Below the pieces are notes generated by a model that saw only the letters and a program-made list of their open reading frames with translations, searched no databases and was not told the origin of the DNA. DNA of 42,753 nt from Variovorax sp. Root473 (GTDB lineage: Bacteria > Pseudomonadota > Gammaproteobacteria > Burkholderiales > Burkholderiaceae_C): assembly GCF_001426505.1 (NCBI RefSeq), contig NZ_LMEV01000016.1, positions 244,619 through 287,371 of the forward strand. The letters run 5' to 3'. Shown in pieces: positions 18,865 through 28,370 of the stretch; positions within the stretch are counted from its first letter, which is position 1, and each line of letters starts with the position of its first letter. Made by a program: the position numbers and the translations under genes.

Positions 18865-19788
18865 GTGATCCACCCCGCGCCCACGCACGGCGCCACGCCC
18901 GCGTCCGTGCAGGGCTGGATGCTGCTCGCGATGCTGGTGTGGGGCGTGAACGTGTCGGTCGTGAAGGCGCTCACCACGTCCTTCGAGACGCTGCCGCTTT
19001 CGGCGCTGCGCATGGGCGTGGCGTGCTGCGCGCTCAGCGCCATCGTGCTGTGGCGGCGCGGCGGCGTGCCCCGGCTCACGGCGCGGCAGCTCGCGGTGAT
19101 GGCGGGCTGCGCCTTCCTCATGGTCTACGGCAACCAGATCCTGTTCGCGCAGGGGCTGCTGCGCTCCACCGCCACCAACGGCGCACTCATCATGGCTCTG
19201 AGCCCGCTGGTGTCGGCGCTGATGGCTGCGCTGGTCTTCGGCGAGCGCTTCACGCCGCGCCGCATGGTGGGGGTGGCGCTGGGCTTCGCGGGCGTGGCGG
19301 CGGTGGTGCTGAGCCACCCCGGCGCGGGTTTGTCGAGCGCCGGCATCGGCGACCTGATGCTGGCGCTGTCGGTGGTGAGCTTCGCGATCGGCGGCGTGGG
19401 CGTGCAGCGGCTGGCGCGGCAGATCGATCCGCTGTCGATCAGCTGGGTCATCTACCTCATCGGCACGCTCATGCTCGTGGTGCACACCGTGCTCGGGCCG
19501 TCGCGGCTGGGCACGGCGCAGCTGTTTCCCGGCGCGTGGCCGTGGGCGCTGGTGCTGTTCTCGGGCATCGCGGCCACCGCCGCGGGCAACCTCATCTGGA
19601 ACCGTGCGATCTCCGTCATCGGCGTGGCGCGCACGGCCGTCTTTCTCTACTGGGTGCCGGTGTTCGGCGTGCTGTTCGCGGCGCTGCTCTTGGGCGAAGT
19701 GCTCACGTGGTGGCACTTGTTCGGCTTTGCCGCGGTGATGACCGGCACCTGGCTTGGCACGCGGCCCGTGGCCGCACCGGCCCCCTGA
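18865..19788 (+). CDS. EamA/DMT-superfamily transporter
   Basis: 307 residues from GTG 18865, one base after the preceding stop; an internal ATG near 18919 (MLLAMLVWGVNVSVVKAL) is a possible alternative. About ten hydrophobic helices form two EamA repeats, with LRMGVACCALSAIVLWRRG and LSPLVSALMAALVFGERFTPRR in the first and VFLYWVPVFGVLFAALLLGEVLTWWHLFGFAAVMTGTWLG in the second half. DMT exporters of this kind expel metabolites; within the cluster it could export an intermediate. Confidence 0.88.
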   Translation: MIHPAPTHGATPASVQGWMLLAMLVWGVNVSVVKALTTSFETLPLSALRMGVACCALSAIVLWRRGGVPRLTARQLAVMAGCAFLMVYGNQILFAQGLLRSTATNGALIMALSPLVSALMAALVFGERFTPRRMVGVALGFAGVAAVVLSHPGAGLSSAGIGDLMLALSVVSFAIGGVGVQRLARQIDPLSISWVIYLIGTLMLVVHTVLGPSRLGTAQLFPGAWPWALVLFSGIAATAAGNLIWNRAISVIGVARTAVFLYWVPVFGVLFAALLLGEVLTWWHLFGFAAVMTGTWLGTRPVAAPAP

Positions 19789-19800
19789 TTTTTTGCGCAC

Positions 19801-20982
19801 ATGCCTGATTCATCTCTTCCCCTGCTGTTCCAGCCTTTGCAGCTGCGCGAGCTGACGCTCGCCAACCGCGTCGTCATCTCGCCCATGTGCCAGCACGCCG
19901 CCGAGCACGGCCATGCCACGCCGTGGCACCTGGTGCACCTGGGCAAGTTCGCGCTCGGCGGCGCCGGCCTGATCCTTACCGAGAGCACCGCCGTCGATCC
20001 GCGCGGGCGCATCGGTACCGCCGACCTCGGCCTGTGGAACGACAGCCAGATCGCGCCACTGAAGGCCGTGGTCGATTTCGTCCACGCGCAGGGCAGCGCC
20101 ATCGGCGTGCAGCTCGCGCACGCGGGCCGCAAGGCCGGCAGCGAGCCGCTGTGGGAGGGCGGGGCAGCGATCGACCCGGCACGCATGGCCGCCGACGACG
20201 AGCCGTGGGAGCGCCTGGGCCCGAGTGCGCTCGCAGCCGGCCCCGGCTGGTCGGCGCCGCGCGCACTCGACGCGGCGGACATGGCCGAGGTTGTGCAACG
20301 TTTTGTCGACGCGACCGTGCGCGCCGATCAGGCCGGCTTCGATGTGGTCGAGCTGCACTTCGGCCACGGCTATCTGGTGGCGAGTTTCCTGTCGCCCAAC
20401 GCCAACCACCGCGACGACGCGCTCGGCGGCAGCCGCGAGAACCGCATGGCGCTCGCACTGGAAATCGCGCAGCGCGTGCGTGCCGCATGGCCCGCCGGCA
20501 AGCCGCTGTTCTGCCGCCTCTCGGCCGTGGACGGCACGCTCGACGGCTGGAACCTCGACGACTCGGTGGTGCTCGCGCGCGAACTGAAGCGTTGCGGCGT
20601 CGACGTGATCGACTGCTCGTCGGGCGGTCTCACCGAAGAGACGCGTGCGCTGCCCGTGCCGCGCGGCCTGGGCTTCCAGGTGCCCTTCTCGGAACGCATC
20701 CGGCGGGAGGCCGGCGTGGTCACGCAGGCCGTCGGAATGATCGTCGACGCCCAGCAGGCCGAGGCCGTGCTCGCTGCGGGGCAGGCCGACCTCGTCGCAC
20801 TCGGCCGTGAAGCTTTGTTCGACCCCTACTGGCCGCACCACGCAGCCGCTGCGCTCGGCGCCGACCCGCAGTACCAGCGCTGGCCCGTGCGCCACGGCGT
20901 GTGGCTCGCCAAGCGCGCGCCTGGCCTGGCGCGTGCGCGCGCCGAAGCAGAGATGCCATCCAACAAGGAGACCGACCGATGA
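19801..20982 (+). CDS. NADH:flavin oxidoreductase of the old yellow enzyme family (YqjM-like)
   Basis: A 393-residue FMN-dependent TIM barrel. SPMCQH (Cys30) is the redox-tuning Cys of the YqjM/thermophilic-like class. QLAHAGRKA, substrate-binding His pair H186/H189 (ELHFGHGYLVASFLSP), HRDDALGGSRENR and the phosphate-binding end LVALGREALFDPYWP are all present. These enzymes reduce activated C=C bonds of enones; together with the flavin dehydrogenase upstream this suggests a substrate carrying or acquiring an unsaturated ketone. No clear SD precedes ATG 19801. The stop overlaps the next start (ATGA). Confidence 0.93.
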   Translation: MPDSSLPLLFQPLQLRELTLANRVVISPMCQHAAEHGHATPWHLVHLGKFALGGAGLILTESTAVDPRGRIGTADLGLWNDSQIAPLKAVVDFVHAQGSAIGVQLAHAGRKAGSEPLWEGGAAIDPARMAADDEPWERLGPSALAAGPGWSAPRALDAADMAEVVQRFVDATVRADQAGFDVVELHFGHGYLVASFLSPNANHRDDALGGSRENRMALALEIAQRVRAAWPAGKPLFCRLSAVDGTLDGWNLDDSVVLARELKRCGVDVIDCSSGGLTEETRALPVPRGLGFQVPFSERIRREAGVVTQAVGMIVDAQQAEAVLAAGQADLVALGREALFDPYWPHHAAAALGADPQYQRWPVRHGVWLAKRAPGLARARAEAEMPSNKETDR

Positions 20983-21698
20983 CCGAACCGACCACCACGA
21001 CCCTGCGCATGGGCCTCATCCGCAAGCAGCCCGGCTGGACCGACGAGGCCTTCAACCGCCACTGGCGCGAACGCCACGGCCCGCTCGTTGCACGCCTGCC
21101 CACGCTGCGCGCCTACCGACAGAACCGCGTGACCGATCGCCTGCAGCGCGGCATCGACTTCGCGCGCGGACCGTGGGATTTCGATGGTTTCTCGCAGCTG
21201 CAGTTCGACGCCGCGGCGCAGGCCGATGCGGCTTTCAACATCGGCGAACTGGCTGCAGAGATTCGTGCCGACGAGCAGCACTTTCTGGGTGGGCTGCACA
21301 TCGTGACGGTCGAACAGACTGAGGTTGTCGCGCCGCCATCGCCTGCATCGTCTGCGGGGCCGGTGATGCTCAAGCGCATCTCGACCCTGCGCCGCCCGGC
21401 CGCGCAGTCGGCAGAAGACTTCCGGCGCGAATGGAAGGTGCACGCCGACCATGTGCGCCGCATGCCCGGCGTGGCCGGCTACCGCCAGAACGTCGTGGTC
21501 GCGCGCGAATTCGAAAAGGGCACGCCCTGCGGCTACGCCGAGTTGCCGATCGACGGCATCGTGGAGCTGTGGTTCGAGAACACCGACACGCTGAACGCCG
21601 CGTTTGCTTCACCCGAAGGCCAGCGCACGATGGCGCACGCCAGGACCTTCCTGGCCGAGATCACGGCCTTTGTGGTGGAGGAGTTTCGGGTGGTGTGA
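20979..21698 (+). CDS. Tandem EthD-domain protein
   Basis: 239 residues from ATG 20979, overlapping the preceding stop by four bases. Two EthD (dimeric alpha-beta barrel) domains are visible as internal repeats: residues about 10-110 (MGLIRKQPGWTDEAFNRHWR, HGPLVARLP, LRAYRQNRV) and about 128-235 (MLKRISTLRRPAAQSAEDFR, HADHVRRMPGVAGYRQNVVV). EthD is needed for ether degradation in Rhodococcus by an unknown mechanism, and related barrels include lactone isomerases and monooxygenases. A fused pair would mimic the usual dimer. It is the last gene of the cluster; its 3' end overlaps a convergent small gene by 38 bp. Confidence 0.87.
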   Translation: MTEPTTTTLRMGLIRKQPGWTDEAFNRHWRERHGPLVARLPTLRAYRQNRVTDRLQRGIDFARGPWDFDGFSQLQFDAAAQADAAFNIGELAAEIRADEQHFLGGLHIVTVEQTEVVAPPSPASSAGPVMLKRISTLRRPAAQSAEDFRREWKVHADHVRRMPGVAGYRQNVVVAREFEKGTPCGYAELPIDGIVELWFENTDTLNAAFASPEGQRTMAHARTFLAEITAFVVEEFRVV

Positions 21699-21963
21699 GC
21701 ACGGCCCCCGGCCGGTAGTGCAGCGGCAGCGCGTCCGACGCGTTGCTGCGCCCGGACGGCTCGGGCAGGAACAGCCCACGCCGCAATGACCAGATGCAGG
21801 CGCCGAGGCGCAGCAGCTGTTCGACCTTCGCGTCATGCGCCGGATCGTCCGGTGACTCTTGCGCGATCAACTCGCCCAAGTGCGTGAGTGCATCGGCCGG
21901 CGTCATGCCGCGCCCGATCCGAGCCACTTCCACCATGGCCGCCAGGGCCTGGGTCTTGTTCAT
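21661..21963 (-). CDS. Hypothetical protein, 100 residues
   Basis: Begins MNKTQALAAMVEVARIGRGM with a strong SD (AGGGGGA, five bases before ATG). The first 65 residues look helical and amphipathic; the last 25 are Pro-rich (ETPPPQRP) and may be disordered. No signal peptide or membrane helix. I do not recognise a family. The gene converges with the EthD gene and overlaps its last 38 coding bases. Cysteine 55 is the only Cys. Confidence 0.55.
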   Translation of the reverse strand: MNKTQALAAMVEVARIGRGMTPADALTHLGELIAQESPDDPAHDAKVEQLLRLGACIWSLRRGLFLPEPSGRSNASDALPLHYRPGAVLTPPETPPPQRP

Positions 21964-22157
21964 CGCTTTCCCCCTGCTGTCTGTGTCTTGCTGTGAGGGG
22001 CAGCATGCCGTGACGTGGTGCAGCCGAAAGTAGTCCGCCGCGCCGTCGGGCCGTCGCGGGAAGGCGTGTCACCGCGCGAGGCGGGGGCGTACGCCTCCCT
22101 GGAGGAAGACGCCACCTGGCCGTAGCTGCTTTGCCCGCCCTGAGCTACAAATAAGTT

Positions 22158-22327
22158 CTACCGCTTGCCGATAAAAGCAGGAAGGCGCAACGGAATCGCG
22201 AGAAAGGCGTCGAGTTCCGGATCGCTCACACCGGTGCGGCGAATCACGCGTTGGATGACTTTCAGGAGGACCAGCAGATCAGGGATGCTTTTCTGGCCTA
22301 TACACCCAACGCCGCCGAAAGGTTGAG
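22158..22327 (-). pseudogene. Start-less C-terminal gene fragment
   Basis: On the minus strand a frame of about 55 codons, opened by a stop near 22327 and lacking ATG/GTG at its head, reads SIPDLLVLLKVIQRVIRR ... DPELDAFLAIPLRLP ... GKR then TAG. The segment DPELDAFLAIP has a conservative counterpart GPQINAFLPIP in the same frame at 28525-28560 (-), on the other side of the island, which argues that both once coded. The parent family is not recognised. Confidence 0.35.
22183..22224 (+). repeat. 42-bp imperfect direct repeat, left copy
   Basis: By eye 32 of 42 bases match 28517-28558 without gaps, both on the plus strand (cores GGAAT, GAGAAAGGC and CGGA shared at identical spacing). Differences mostly preserve the amino acids in the minus-strand frame. 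Confidence 0.5.
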
Positions 22328-22617
22328 AGACTGCAGAAGCTCAAGGTGCTCCCATGAGCGCCGTCTCGCCGCGCGGGCCCTGAGAGGCGACTATCTTTAG
22401 TGTGCAGCAGACCCACAATCGGGCTGGCGATCAGCCTTGCGCTGTTTCCAGTGACAGGTCGTTCCCGATACCCCAACCGGTTAGTCAGCCACGGAAAACT
22501 GTGCTTTGCTCGGTAGCCGGCCACCATGCTGGCACGCGAGGGGCTTTGATATCTGGTGCGGCACTGCAGATCCCGCGATCTTGTGATCGCTAGAGCTGGG
22601 TGGAACTTCCTCAACAT

Positions 22618-23562
22618 TCAGTTCGTTCGCGTTTCCGATCGCTGATCGGCGCATTTGCTGGCCTGTAACAATCCCACATCGCCGCGCAGATCGTGAAAAC
22701 CGGGTGGAATGCCGCTTTCTTCACGGAGCACAACGTTGTGCCCGGCGCGCTGCAGGGCATCGGCGAATCGCGCCTGAAACTCGAAAGGTGTCACGGTGTC
22801 GCGTGGGTCGCCGAGCAAGTAGACCGTGCGCTTGCTGTCCGGCACGATGTCTTTAACGTGTGTCAGCGGGTCGTACATGGCGGCGGCCAATCGAATTTCC
22901 TTCGGCGTCGATGGCCCCTCGCGGTCTTCGCCGCGTCGCATCCGCCAGCGTTCGAGATAGGCGAATGTCGACGACGTCATGACCGCACAACGAATGTCCG
23001 TGCGGCCGAGCGTCAGCATCGCCGCGGCCGCCGTCGCGCCGCCGCTGTGGCCCCAGAGCACGAAATGCTTGACGCCATACCGCCGCTTGAGGACATCGAG
23101 CCCGGCGTCGATCGGCGCGAATTCCTCGGCCATGCGGCGCCGTTGCCGATGGTCGCCTGATGAACCATATGTGCCGGGTCGCGCCAGTATCACGACTGGC
23201 ACGCCGGCACGGCGCGACAGCAGCGCGGCCCGCGCGTCCTGAGCCTGCCGCGTGTTGTTCTCGATCTTCGCCCATGGGACGGTCAGCGATTGATCGCGGT
23301 CACCCCTCATGTAGACGATCAGCGTCGGCGCGCTGCGCAGATCGGTCGCGCCGAAGTACCGCAGGCAAGCAGCGCCGGACGCCAATGGCAGCCAAAGGTA
23401 GCTGTCTTCATCGGGGCATGTCTGTCGGTCGGCAGGCTGTCCCCAGGGCAGAGGCGCATCCATCGCCAGAAAGCCATGGGCAGCCGAAGCCGCGATACAC
23501 AGCGCACCGGCGCCGAGCCAGCGCCGAAGCAACCGCACCGCGCCAGGCCCTATTGGGTCCAT
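22618..23562 (-). CDS. Secreted alpha/beta-hydrolase
   Basis: 314 residues. An N-terminal signal peptide (basic RLLRRW, hydrophobic [15 protein letters not shown], about residues 10-30) points to export. The nucleophile elbow GHSGG puts Ser173 in [24 protein letters not shown] supplies Asp252 or Asp255; His290 in [10 protein letters not shown] is the likely third residue. Four Cys after the leader (49, 67, 192, 307) could form disulfides. Peptidase, esterase or acyl-amide hydrolase activity are all possible. The ATG lies inside the last codons of the 1606-residue CapA/MurF-like gene (13-bp overlap), so the two are translationally coupled and probably act on the same product, for example as hydrolase of a polymer. 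Confidence 0.82.
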   Translation of the reverse strand: MDPIGPGAVRLLRRWLGAGALCIAASAAHGFLAMDAPLPWGQPADRQTCPDEDSYLWLPLASGAACLRYFGATDLRSAPTLIVYMRGDRDQSLTVPWAKIENNTRQAQDARAALLSRRAGVPVVILARPGTYGSSGDHRQRRRMAEEFAPIDAGLDVLKRRYGVKHFVLWGHSGGATAAAAMLTLGRTDIRCAVMTSSTFAYLERWRMRRGEDREGPSTPKEIRLAAAMYDPLTHVKDIVPDSKRTVYLLGDPRDTVTPFEFQARFADALQRAGHNVVLREESGIPPGFHDLRGDVGLLQASKCADQRSETRTN

Positions 23563-26500
23563 GCGGAAGGAGTGCTGGACAAAGCGCGCAATTTGGAAAA
23601 GGTCTCGCCGAAATCGGAGTTTCTGCGCGACCCCTTAAGCAGCACGGTGTCGCCGTCTCGCAATTCTCGCCGCAGATAGGAGGCAAGGTCGTCGGCCGAT
23701 GCGAAGTGCGGCCCCAGCAACGCAGAGGGCATGACCGCGCGCAGGTACTGCATTTCCTCGCCGTGCGTCAGAACCAACTCCGCGCCGGATGCGACCAACG
23801 GATCGGCGAGGCTTTCGTGCAATGGGCGAGCCATGTCGCCGAGATGCACGATGCGTCCCAGCACAGCCACCTTGCGGCCGTTGCGCTTGCGCCGGTCCAG
23901 TGCGAGCACCGAGAACGCGTTGCGCATCGATTCGACCTCCGCGTTCCAACTGTCATCGAGCACCTCGGTGCGGATTCCATCCCAGGTCAGCGTGTGCCAT
24001 TGCAGACGACCTTCCTCCGACTCGAAGCTCGCAATGCGGGCCATGCCCGACTCAAGATCTCGGCCCATGGCATGCAGCACCGCGGCCACGGACAGCGCGT
24101 TGTTCACCATGCCATCGCCAGGCAGCGGCACGTAGAAACCGACGGTGTCGTCCGGCGTGTCGATCTCGACCCATGAGCCATGCGCGTTGCCGCGCATGCT
24201 GCGCAGACGGATATCGGCGGACGTGCTGCGTCCAAAGACAATGCAACGCTTGGCGTGCTTGCGTGCCTCCTGCAGCACCTGCTCGAAATGCGGCAGGTGT
24301 TCGCCGACCACCGCCGTGGCCTGGCCTGTCAACCCGTCGAACACGCGTGACTTCCAGCGCACCACGTCCTGAATGGACTTGACCATGGAGTTGGTCTGCG
24401 AGAAGCCGATGGCGGTGACCAGTGCGATGGTGGGCTTCAGGAGCCGGGTGATGGGGCCACGTTTCATCCACAGGGCGCTTTGCGCCACCTCGACCACGGC
24501 GGCCTCGTGTGCCGGAGACAGGCTTGCCAGCGTCGAGGGCGCACCGACCCGCGAGTTGTAGTTGTCCACGCTGCTGAGCACGCGTTCCGGGCCGCCGAGC
24601 GCCTGCGTCAGCAGCCCGAGCGTGCTCGACTTGCCCACCGTGCCGGTAATGGCAATGACATCGCCGGTGTAGCGCGCGCGGGCGGCCAGCCCAATCTCCA
24701 TGATCGCCCGGATCGGATCCTTCACCTGCAGCATCGGAAAGCCCGTCGGGACGTCCTTGACAGGTTTGCTCACGATGGCGCCGGCGAGGCTTGATACCAA
24801 CTTGGGCAATTGCCGGTGGCGGTCGACGTTGGTCTGCTCCTTCGCACTGCTTTGCTCGTGGCGGGTTCTGTCCAGGGTGTCGTGCGCAACATAGAGCGCG
24901 GGCGATGCGCGCATCGCAATGTGCTTGGCGCCCGAGACTACGGAGCGAACCGACCACTGCGGCGATGGTTCCACGATCCATGTTCCGCCGGTGATTCCCG
25001 CGAGCTGCGCGGCGTTCCAGGTTTGCCCGTCGGCGTAGGCCAGCAGTGCGGCATCGAACTCGGTGCGGTATTCCGGCGGTGCATCTGGGGCCGTCGATGC
25101 CTCGATCTCCGGCGGCGCGTCTCTGCCAGGAATGGCCAGGTCGAAGAAGATATCGAGCGGCTGCACATTCTTACGTTGGCGCTGCAGAACCAGAGCGACC
25201 TCGAGCTGCATCCTGCCGTTGACGAGATCCTTCAGTTCGGGTGGTCGCAGAGGACAGTAGTCGCGGTAGATCACGCCTGGCTGCCAGTTCGACGTGGGCA
25301 CTTGCCAGTCGCAGGGATCATGGTCCATGCCCAGTCCCCAGGCCGGCATGGCCGAGGCGCCGATGGGGATTGCGCGTACGTCGATGCGGTGATCGCGCGG
25401 AACCGACTGTTCGCATGTCCAGAAGGTCTCTACCCAAATGCTGCGACGACGAGTGATGGGGTCCTGCGGCTGGGCCTGCACGCCAAGCAAGGTCAGGGGG
25501 CCGAGGCGCAGCGGCGTCGACAAAAGTGCGGCTTGCGGCACTGCACTGCACACCGCATCGGGTGGTACAGGGCGCAGCATGTGCAAGGCGCGCAGGTCGT
25601 AGCGCACCGGCGACGCGAGGGCACGTTCCGCGGTTTTGCGCGCCGCCGGGGCCAAATCGATGGACGCGCTGCCGTCGGCGCGGCACTGCAGATGCGCGCC
25701 GAGCGCTGCGCAGCGTGCGATATAGCGCTCGGCGGCCGCCTTCGCGGACGGACCGTGCCGCTGGATACTCTGGCCGAAACCCACCGCGACCGGGACAAAC
25801 ACCACGCGCTCGACGCCGTTCGCGCCGATCTCAAGTTCGAACACACCGCCATCACCACCGTCCTTGCGTCGTGCGTCGAACAGCAGGTCCCCAGCGTCGT
25901 GAATGATGGGGCGGCCATTGTGGAGTTCAATGCCATTCAGCACGTGCGCGGACGCGCCGAGCACAGCGTCTGCGCCGGCATCGATGATCGCGCGGCCTAC
26001 GGCTGATTGGTTCGCGCTCGGTTGTGTCGAATGGTTCACGCCCCAATGCACGGCGACAAACACCACATGGGCCTGTTCGCGGGCTTTCGCAATTCGGGGC
26101 GCGAGGCAGTCCATCCATGGCGCGGTGTCGTCGAGCGAAAGATGCGCGCTGCCGGCCGCGTCCGCGCGCGCGGCGAAGCGCGGCTGCGTCGCGTCGATGG
26201 AGAAGACAGCGACGTTGTAAGAGCCCGCAGGCAGGATGGCCGGCGCCAGCGCGGCTTCCAGGTCGATGCCGCTGCCCGTTTGCGCCAGCCCCACACGGTC
26301 AAGCCATTGCAGATGCTCCCGCAGCGCTTCGGGGCCGTAGTCGCCGGCGTGATTGTTGGCTGTGGTGACCAGGTCGACTCCCGCGGCCGTCAGCACTTCG
26401 AGCATCTCGGGTCGTGCACGTAGGTAGTAAGGCCCGCCTTCGCCCTTTGGTACGCCACGGCGTCCGCCGGTGGCCACCACGCATTCGAGATTGACGATGC

Positions 26501-28370
26501 TCAGATCGGCCCGCGCAATAGCGCGTACGGGCGCAAGCACGCGGTGCATGCCCAGCTGCGCGGCCATGTAGTGCTGGCGACGCCCGAGGTTGACATCACC
26601 GCCCCAGAGGACGACTGGCCCTTTGCGCTCAAGCGCAGGGGCGCCTTGGAGGTACTTCAGATACGCGATGTAGCCGGAAAGATAGTGCTCGACGTCGTCG
26701 ATGCGAACGCGATAGCTGTGGTGCCGGATGAAGAAGCTGCCCACGATGCGCGACGGGTTCTCGAAGAACATCGCGAGTTCGGGCCAGAAATGTCCCGCCA
26801 GCAGATAGCGGGCCCGGTACTCCAGCGCGCGGTAGAACTTGTCGAGATTGAAGTCCTTCAACAGGTGAGCGTTGGCCGGATCCGCCTGCAATCGCACGAT
26901 CATCTTGTGCGCCGCCATCATCAGTTCCAGCAGCGTGGGGAAGGTGGTGATGCGCTCGAGCACGAAATTCAGATGATCGCGCACGTTGTCCAGGCCGAAT
27001 CGGAAATAGCGTTCGTCAGGCTTGTACAGTGTGAGTTCGTTGACGCAGTAGCTCAACCAGTGGTCGTGCGCCTGCCAGTGCTTGGCTGCGATGAAGTGGT
27101 CGAACGCCTTCTCCACCGCTTGCAGATAGCGGGGATCCTTCGTCAGTCCATACAGCCGCATCAGGCCAAAGGCCGCTTCCCCTTCGTAGTAGATGATCCG
27201 ATTCTCCTGCGTCACCCGCAGGCTCGGATACTCCAGCACATGGACGAACCGGCCGGTGGCGCCATCCTGCATGTGGCGAATGCCGCGGGCCAATCGTCGC
27301 AGCAGCGACAGGTGCCTGGTGTCGCCTGTGAGTTCCGTGTACTTCACGAAAGCCAGCAGGCACACCGCGTTGCCGCCGAGCTTGATCTCGTTGCCCGTAT
27401 CGATGAGGAAGGCGGCCGCATCGCCGTCCGGCAAGGTGACGTTTCGAATGGCCGTGTCGATCAGGTAGGCCAACGCCCGGTCGATCGCCTCGCGATCCTG
27501 GGGACGTCGCGTCAGTTCCCATCCTTCCAGCAGCGCATAGGTCGAGCTGGCGTGGCGCAGCGTGTTGTAAGTTGGGATCGGACGGTCGAAACAGGGGAAC
27601 CAGCCGTAGTGGTATTCGCCGCTCGCTTTGACCTGTCGTGCCAGATAGTCGGTGCTGCGGTCGATCACCTCGCGCACCGTGCCGCCGTCCCACCGCGGCA
27701 CCATGCGGTAGCCGCTTTGCCGGCCCTGGTGTTCGATGAAGTGCACGCTCTCGCCGTCACTGAACACGGCGCGCGTATCGAAGAGCCACATGGGTTGCGC
27801 TGGATCCGACGGCCATTTCATCTCATGATCGAAGCGGCGTTTGCCGTAGGCCTTGAGGTTGGTGGCGTTGGGAACGGCTTCTTCGAAGGCGTTGTCATAC
27901 AGCAGCGCATTGGCACTGAGTTCCTGCTCGAGGATCGCGATGGAGAGATCCGCCTGAAAGGCAATTCCGGAACGGAAATAGTTGCGCTTGACCGTGGAGA
28001 GTAAAGACTTCAGGTCGTTCCAAGTGACGGCCTGAACTTCGTTCACCAAGTCCACCCGTAGCCAGATCGGGGCTTCCGTCTGTTTCGCGGCCCAAGCCTT
28101 GATCCGCTTGACCCCCGCGAGCCAGGCTTCCTGGAGTTCCTCTCCTTCGACGGTGACCACATGCGCGCGCTGGGGTCCGTTGGTGATCGAGAAGAAGAGG
28201 ACGCAGGCCGATGCGTCCTTATGCGTCTTGCGACTTTTTCCGCACTCGCTCCAGAGCTTCTCCAGTGCGGGCCTGACGTGTTCCAGCAGCGCTTCCACCG
28301 GAACCGGCGTTGTCCTTGCAGTCGCTGGTAAGGATGCACCTGAAGCGACAGAAGTGTCGACATGTTTCAT
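23550..28370 (-). CDS. Giant fusion: toroid-like domain + CapA/PgsA (PGA_cap) domain + MurF-like amide ligase
   Basis: 1606 residues in one uninterrupted frame. 1-230: unassigned alpha/beta region. About 230-575: helical repeats resembling an (alpha/alpha)-barrel ([47 protein letters not shown]), as in epimerase or glycosidase toroids. 584-865: PGA_cap/CapA metallophosphatase-like domain with GGDVNLGR (590-597), [16 protein letters not shown] (669-679), VHWG, and the motif-rich [17 protein letters not shown] (809-825). About 955-1082: beta-rich region. 1230-1600: MurF-like ligase with P-loop [11 protein letters not shown] (1240-1250), RWKSRVF (candidate carbamylated Lys1340), [27 protein letters not shown] (1472-1482), and LLKGSR (1577-1582). 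CapA and Mur-type ligases cooperate in poly-gamma-glutamate synthesis, there as separate proteins. No signal peptide or clear membrane helix is seen. ATG 28370 lies downstream of a palindromic control site. Function inferred only. Confidence 0.85.
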   Translation of the reverse strand: MKHVDTSVASGASLPATARTTPVPVEALLEHVRPALEKLWSECGKSRKTHKDASACVLFFSITNGPQRAHVVTVEGEELQEAWLAGVKRIKAWAAKQTEAPIWLRVDLVNEVQAVTWNDLKSLLSTVKRNYFRSGIAFQADLSIAILEQELSANALLYDNAFEEAVPNATNLKAYGKRRFDHEMKWPSDPAQPMWLFDTRAVFSDGESVHFIEHQGRQSGYRMVPRWDGGTVREVIDRSTDYLARQVKASGEYHYGWFPCFDRPIPTYNTLRHASSTYALLEGWELTRRPQDREAIDRALAYLIDTAIRNVTLPDGDAAAFLIDTGNEIKLGGNAVCLLAFVKYTELTGDTRHLSLLRRLARGIRHMQDGATGRFVHVLEYPSLRVTQENRIIYYEGEAAFGLMRLYGLTKDPRYLQAVEKAFDHFIAAKHWQAHDHWLSYCVNELTLYKPDERYFRFGLDNVRDHLNFVLERITTFPTLLELMMAAHKMIVRLQADPANAHLLKDFNLDKFYRALEYRARYLLAGHFWPELAMFFENPSRIVGSFFIRHHSYRVRIDDVEHYLSGYIAYLKYLQGAPALERKGPVVLWGGDVNLGRRQHYMAAQLGMHRVLAPVRAIARADLSIVNLECVVATGGRRGVPKGEGGPYYLRARPEMLEVLTAAGVDLVTTANNHAGDYGPEALREHLQWLDRVGLAQTGSGIDLEAALAPAILPAGSYNVAVFSIDATQPRFAARADAAGSAHLSLDDTAPWMDCLAPRIAKAREQAHVVFVAVHWGVNHSTQPSANQSAVGRAIIDAGADAVLGASAHVLNGIELHNGRPIIHDAGDLLFDARRKDGGDGGVFELEIGANGVERVVFVPVAVGFGQSIQRHGPSAKAAAERYIARCAALGAHLQCRADGSASIDLAPAARKTAERALASPVRYDLRALHMLRPVPPDAVCSAVPQAALLSTPLRLGPLTLLGVQAQPQDPITRRRSIWVETFWTCEQSVPRDHRIDVRAIPIGASAMPAWGLGMDHDPCDWQVPTSNWQPGVIYRDYCPLRPPELKDLVNGRMQLEVALVLQRQRKNVQPLDIFFDLAIPGRDAPPEIEASTAPDAPPEYRTEFDAALLAYADGQTWNAAQLAGITGGTWIVEPSPQWSVRSVVSGAKHIAMRASPALYVAHDTLDRTRHEQSSAKEQTNVDRHRQLPKLVSSLAGAIVSKPVKDVPTGFPMLQVKDPIRAIMEIGLAARARYTGDVIAITGTVGKSSTLGLLTQALGGPERVLSSVDNYNSRVGAPSTLASLSPAHEAAVVEVAQSALWMKRGPITRLLKPTIALVTAIGFSQTNSMVKSIQDVVRWKSRVFDGLTGQATAVVGEHLPHFEQVLQEARKHAKRCIVFGRSTSADIRLRSMRGNAHGSWVEIDTPDDTVGFYVPLPGDGMVNNALSVAAVLHAMGRDLESGMARIASFESEEGRLQWHTLTWDGIRTEVLDDSWNAEVESMRNAFSVLALDRRKRNGRKVAVLGRIVHLGDMARPLHESLADPLVASGAELVLTHGEEMQYLRAVMPSALLGPHFASADDLASYLRRELRDGDTVLLKGSRRNSDFGETFSKLRALSSTPSAWTQ

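Larger units (their letters stand above)
21964..22617. other. Gene-poor junction with coding debris, left edge of accessory region
   Basis: 654 bp without a convincing complete gene. The first 100 bp are upstream of the 100-residue protein gene. From about 22140 GC falls and stop codons are frequent. A 112-codon open frame at 22279-22617 (-) has an Arg/Ser-rich, family-less translation and is not accepted. A start-less minus-strand fragment ends at TAG 22158-22160 (separate entry). No tRNA, IS terminal repeat or integrase was seen. Confidence 0.5.

Noticed and set aside
22575..22590. GCGATC-TTGT-GATCGC hairpin after the hydrolase gene as terminator
   Set aside because: Only six base pairs and no U tract on the minus strand.
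22279..22617. 112-codon minus-strand frame in the junction region
   Set aside because: Arg/Ser-rich composition, no ribosome site, no recognisable motif, and it conflicts with the better-supported fragment frame at 22158-22327.
26544..28004. 486-codon plus-strand frame opposite the fusion gene
   Set aside because: Antisense shadow; the minus strand has the CapA-type and toroid-like motifs.
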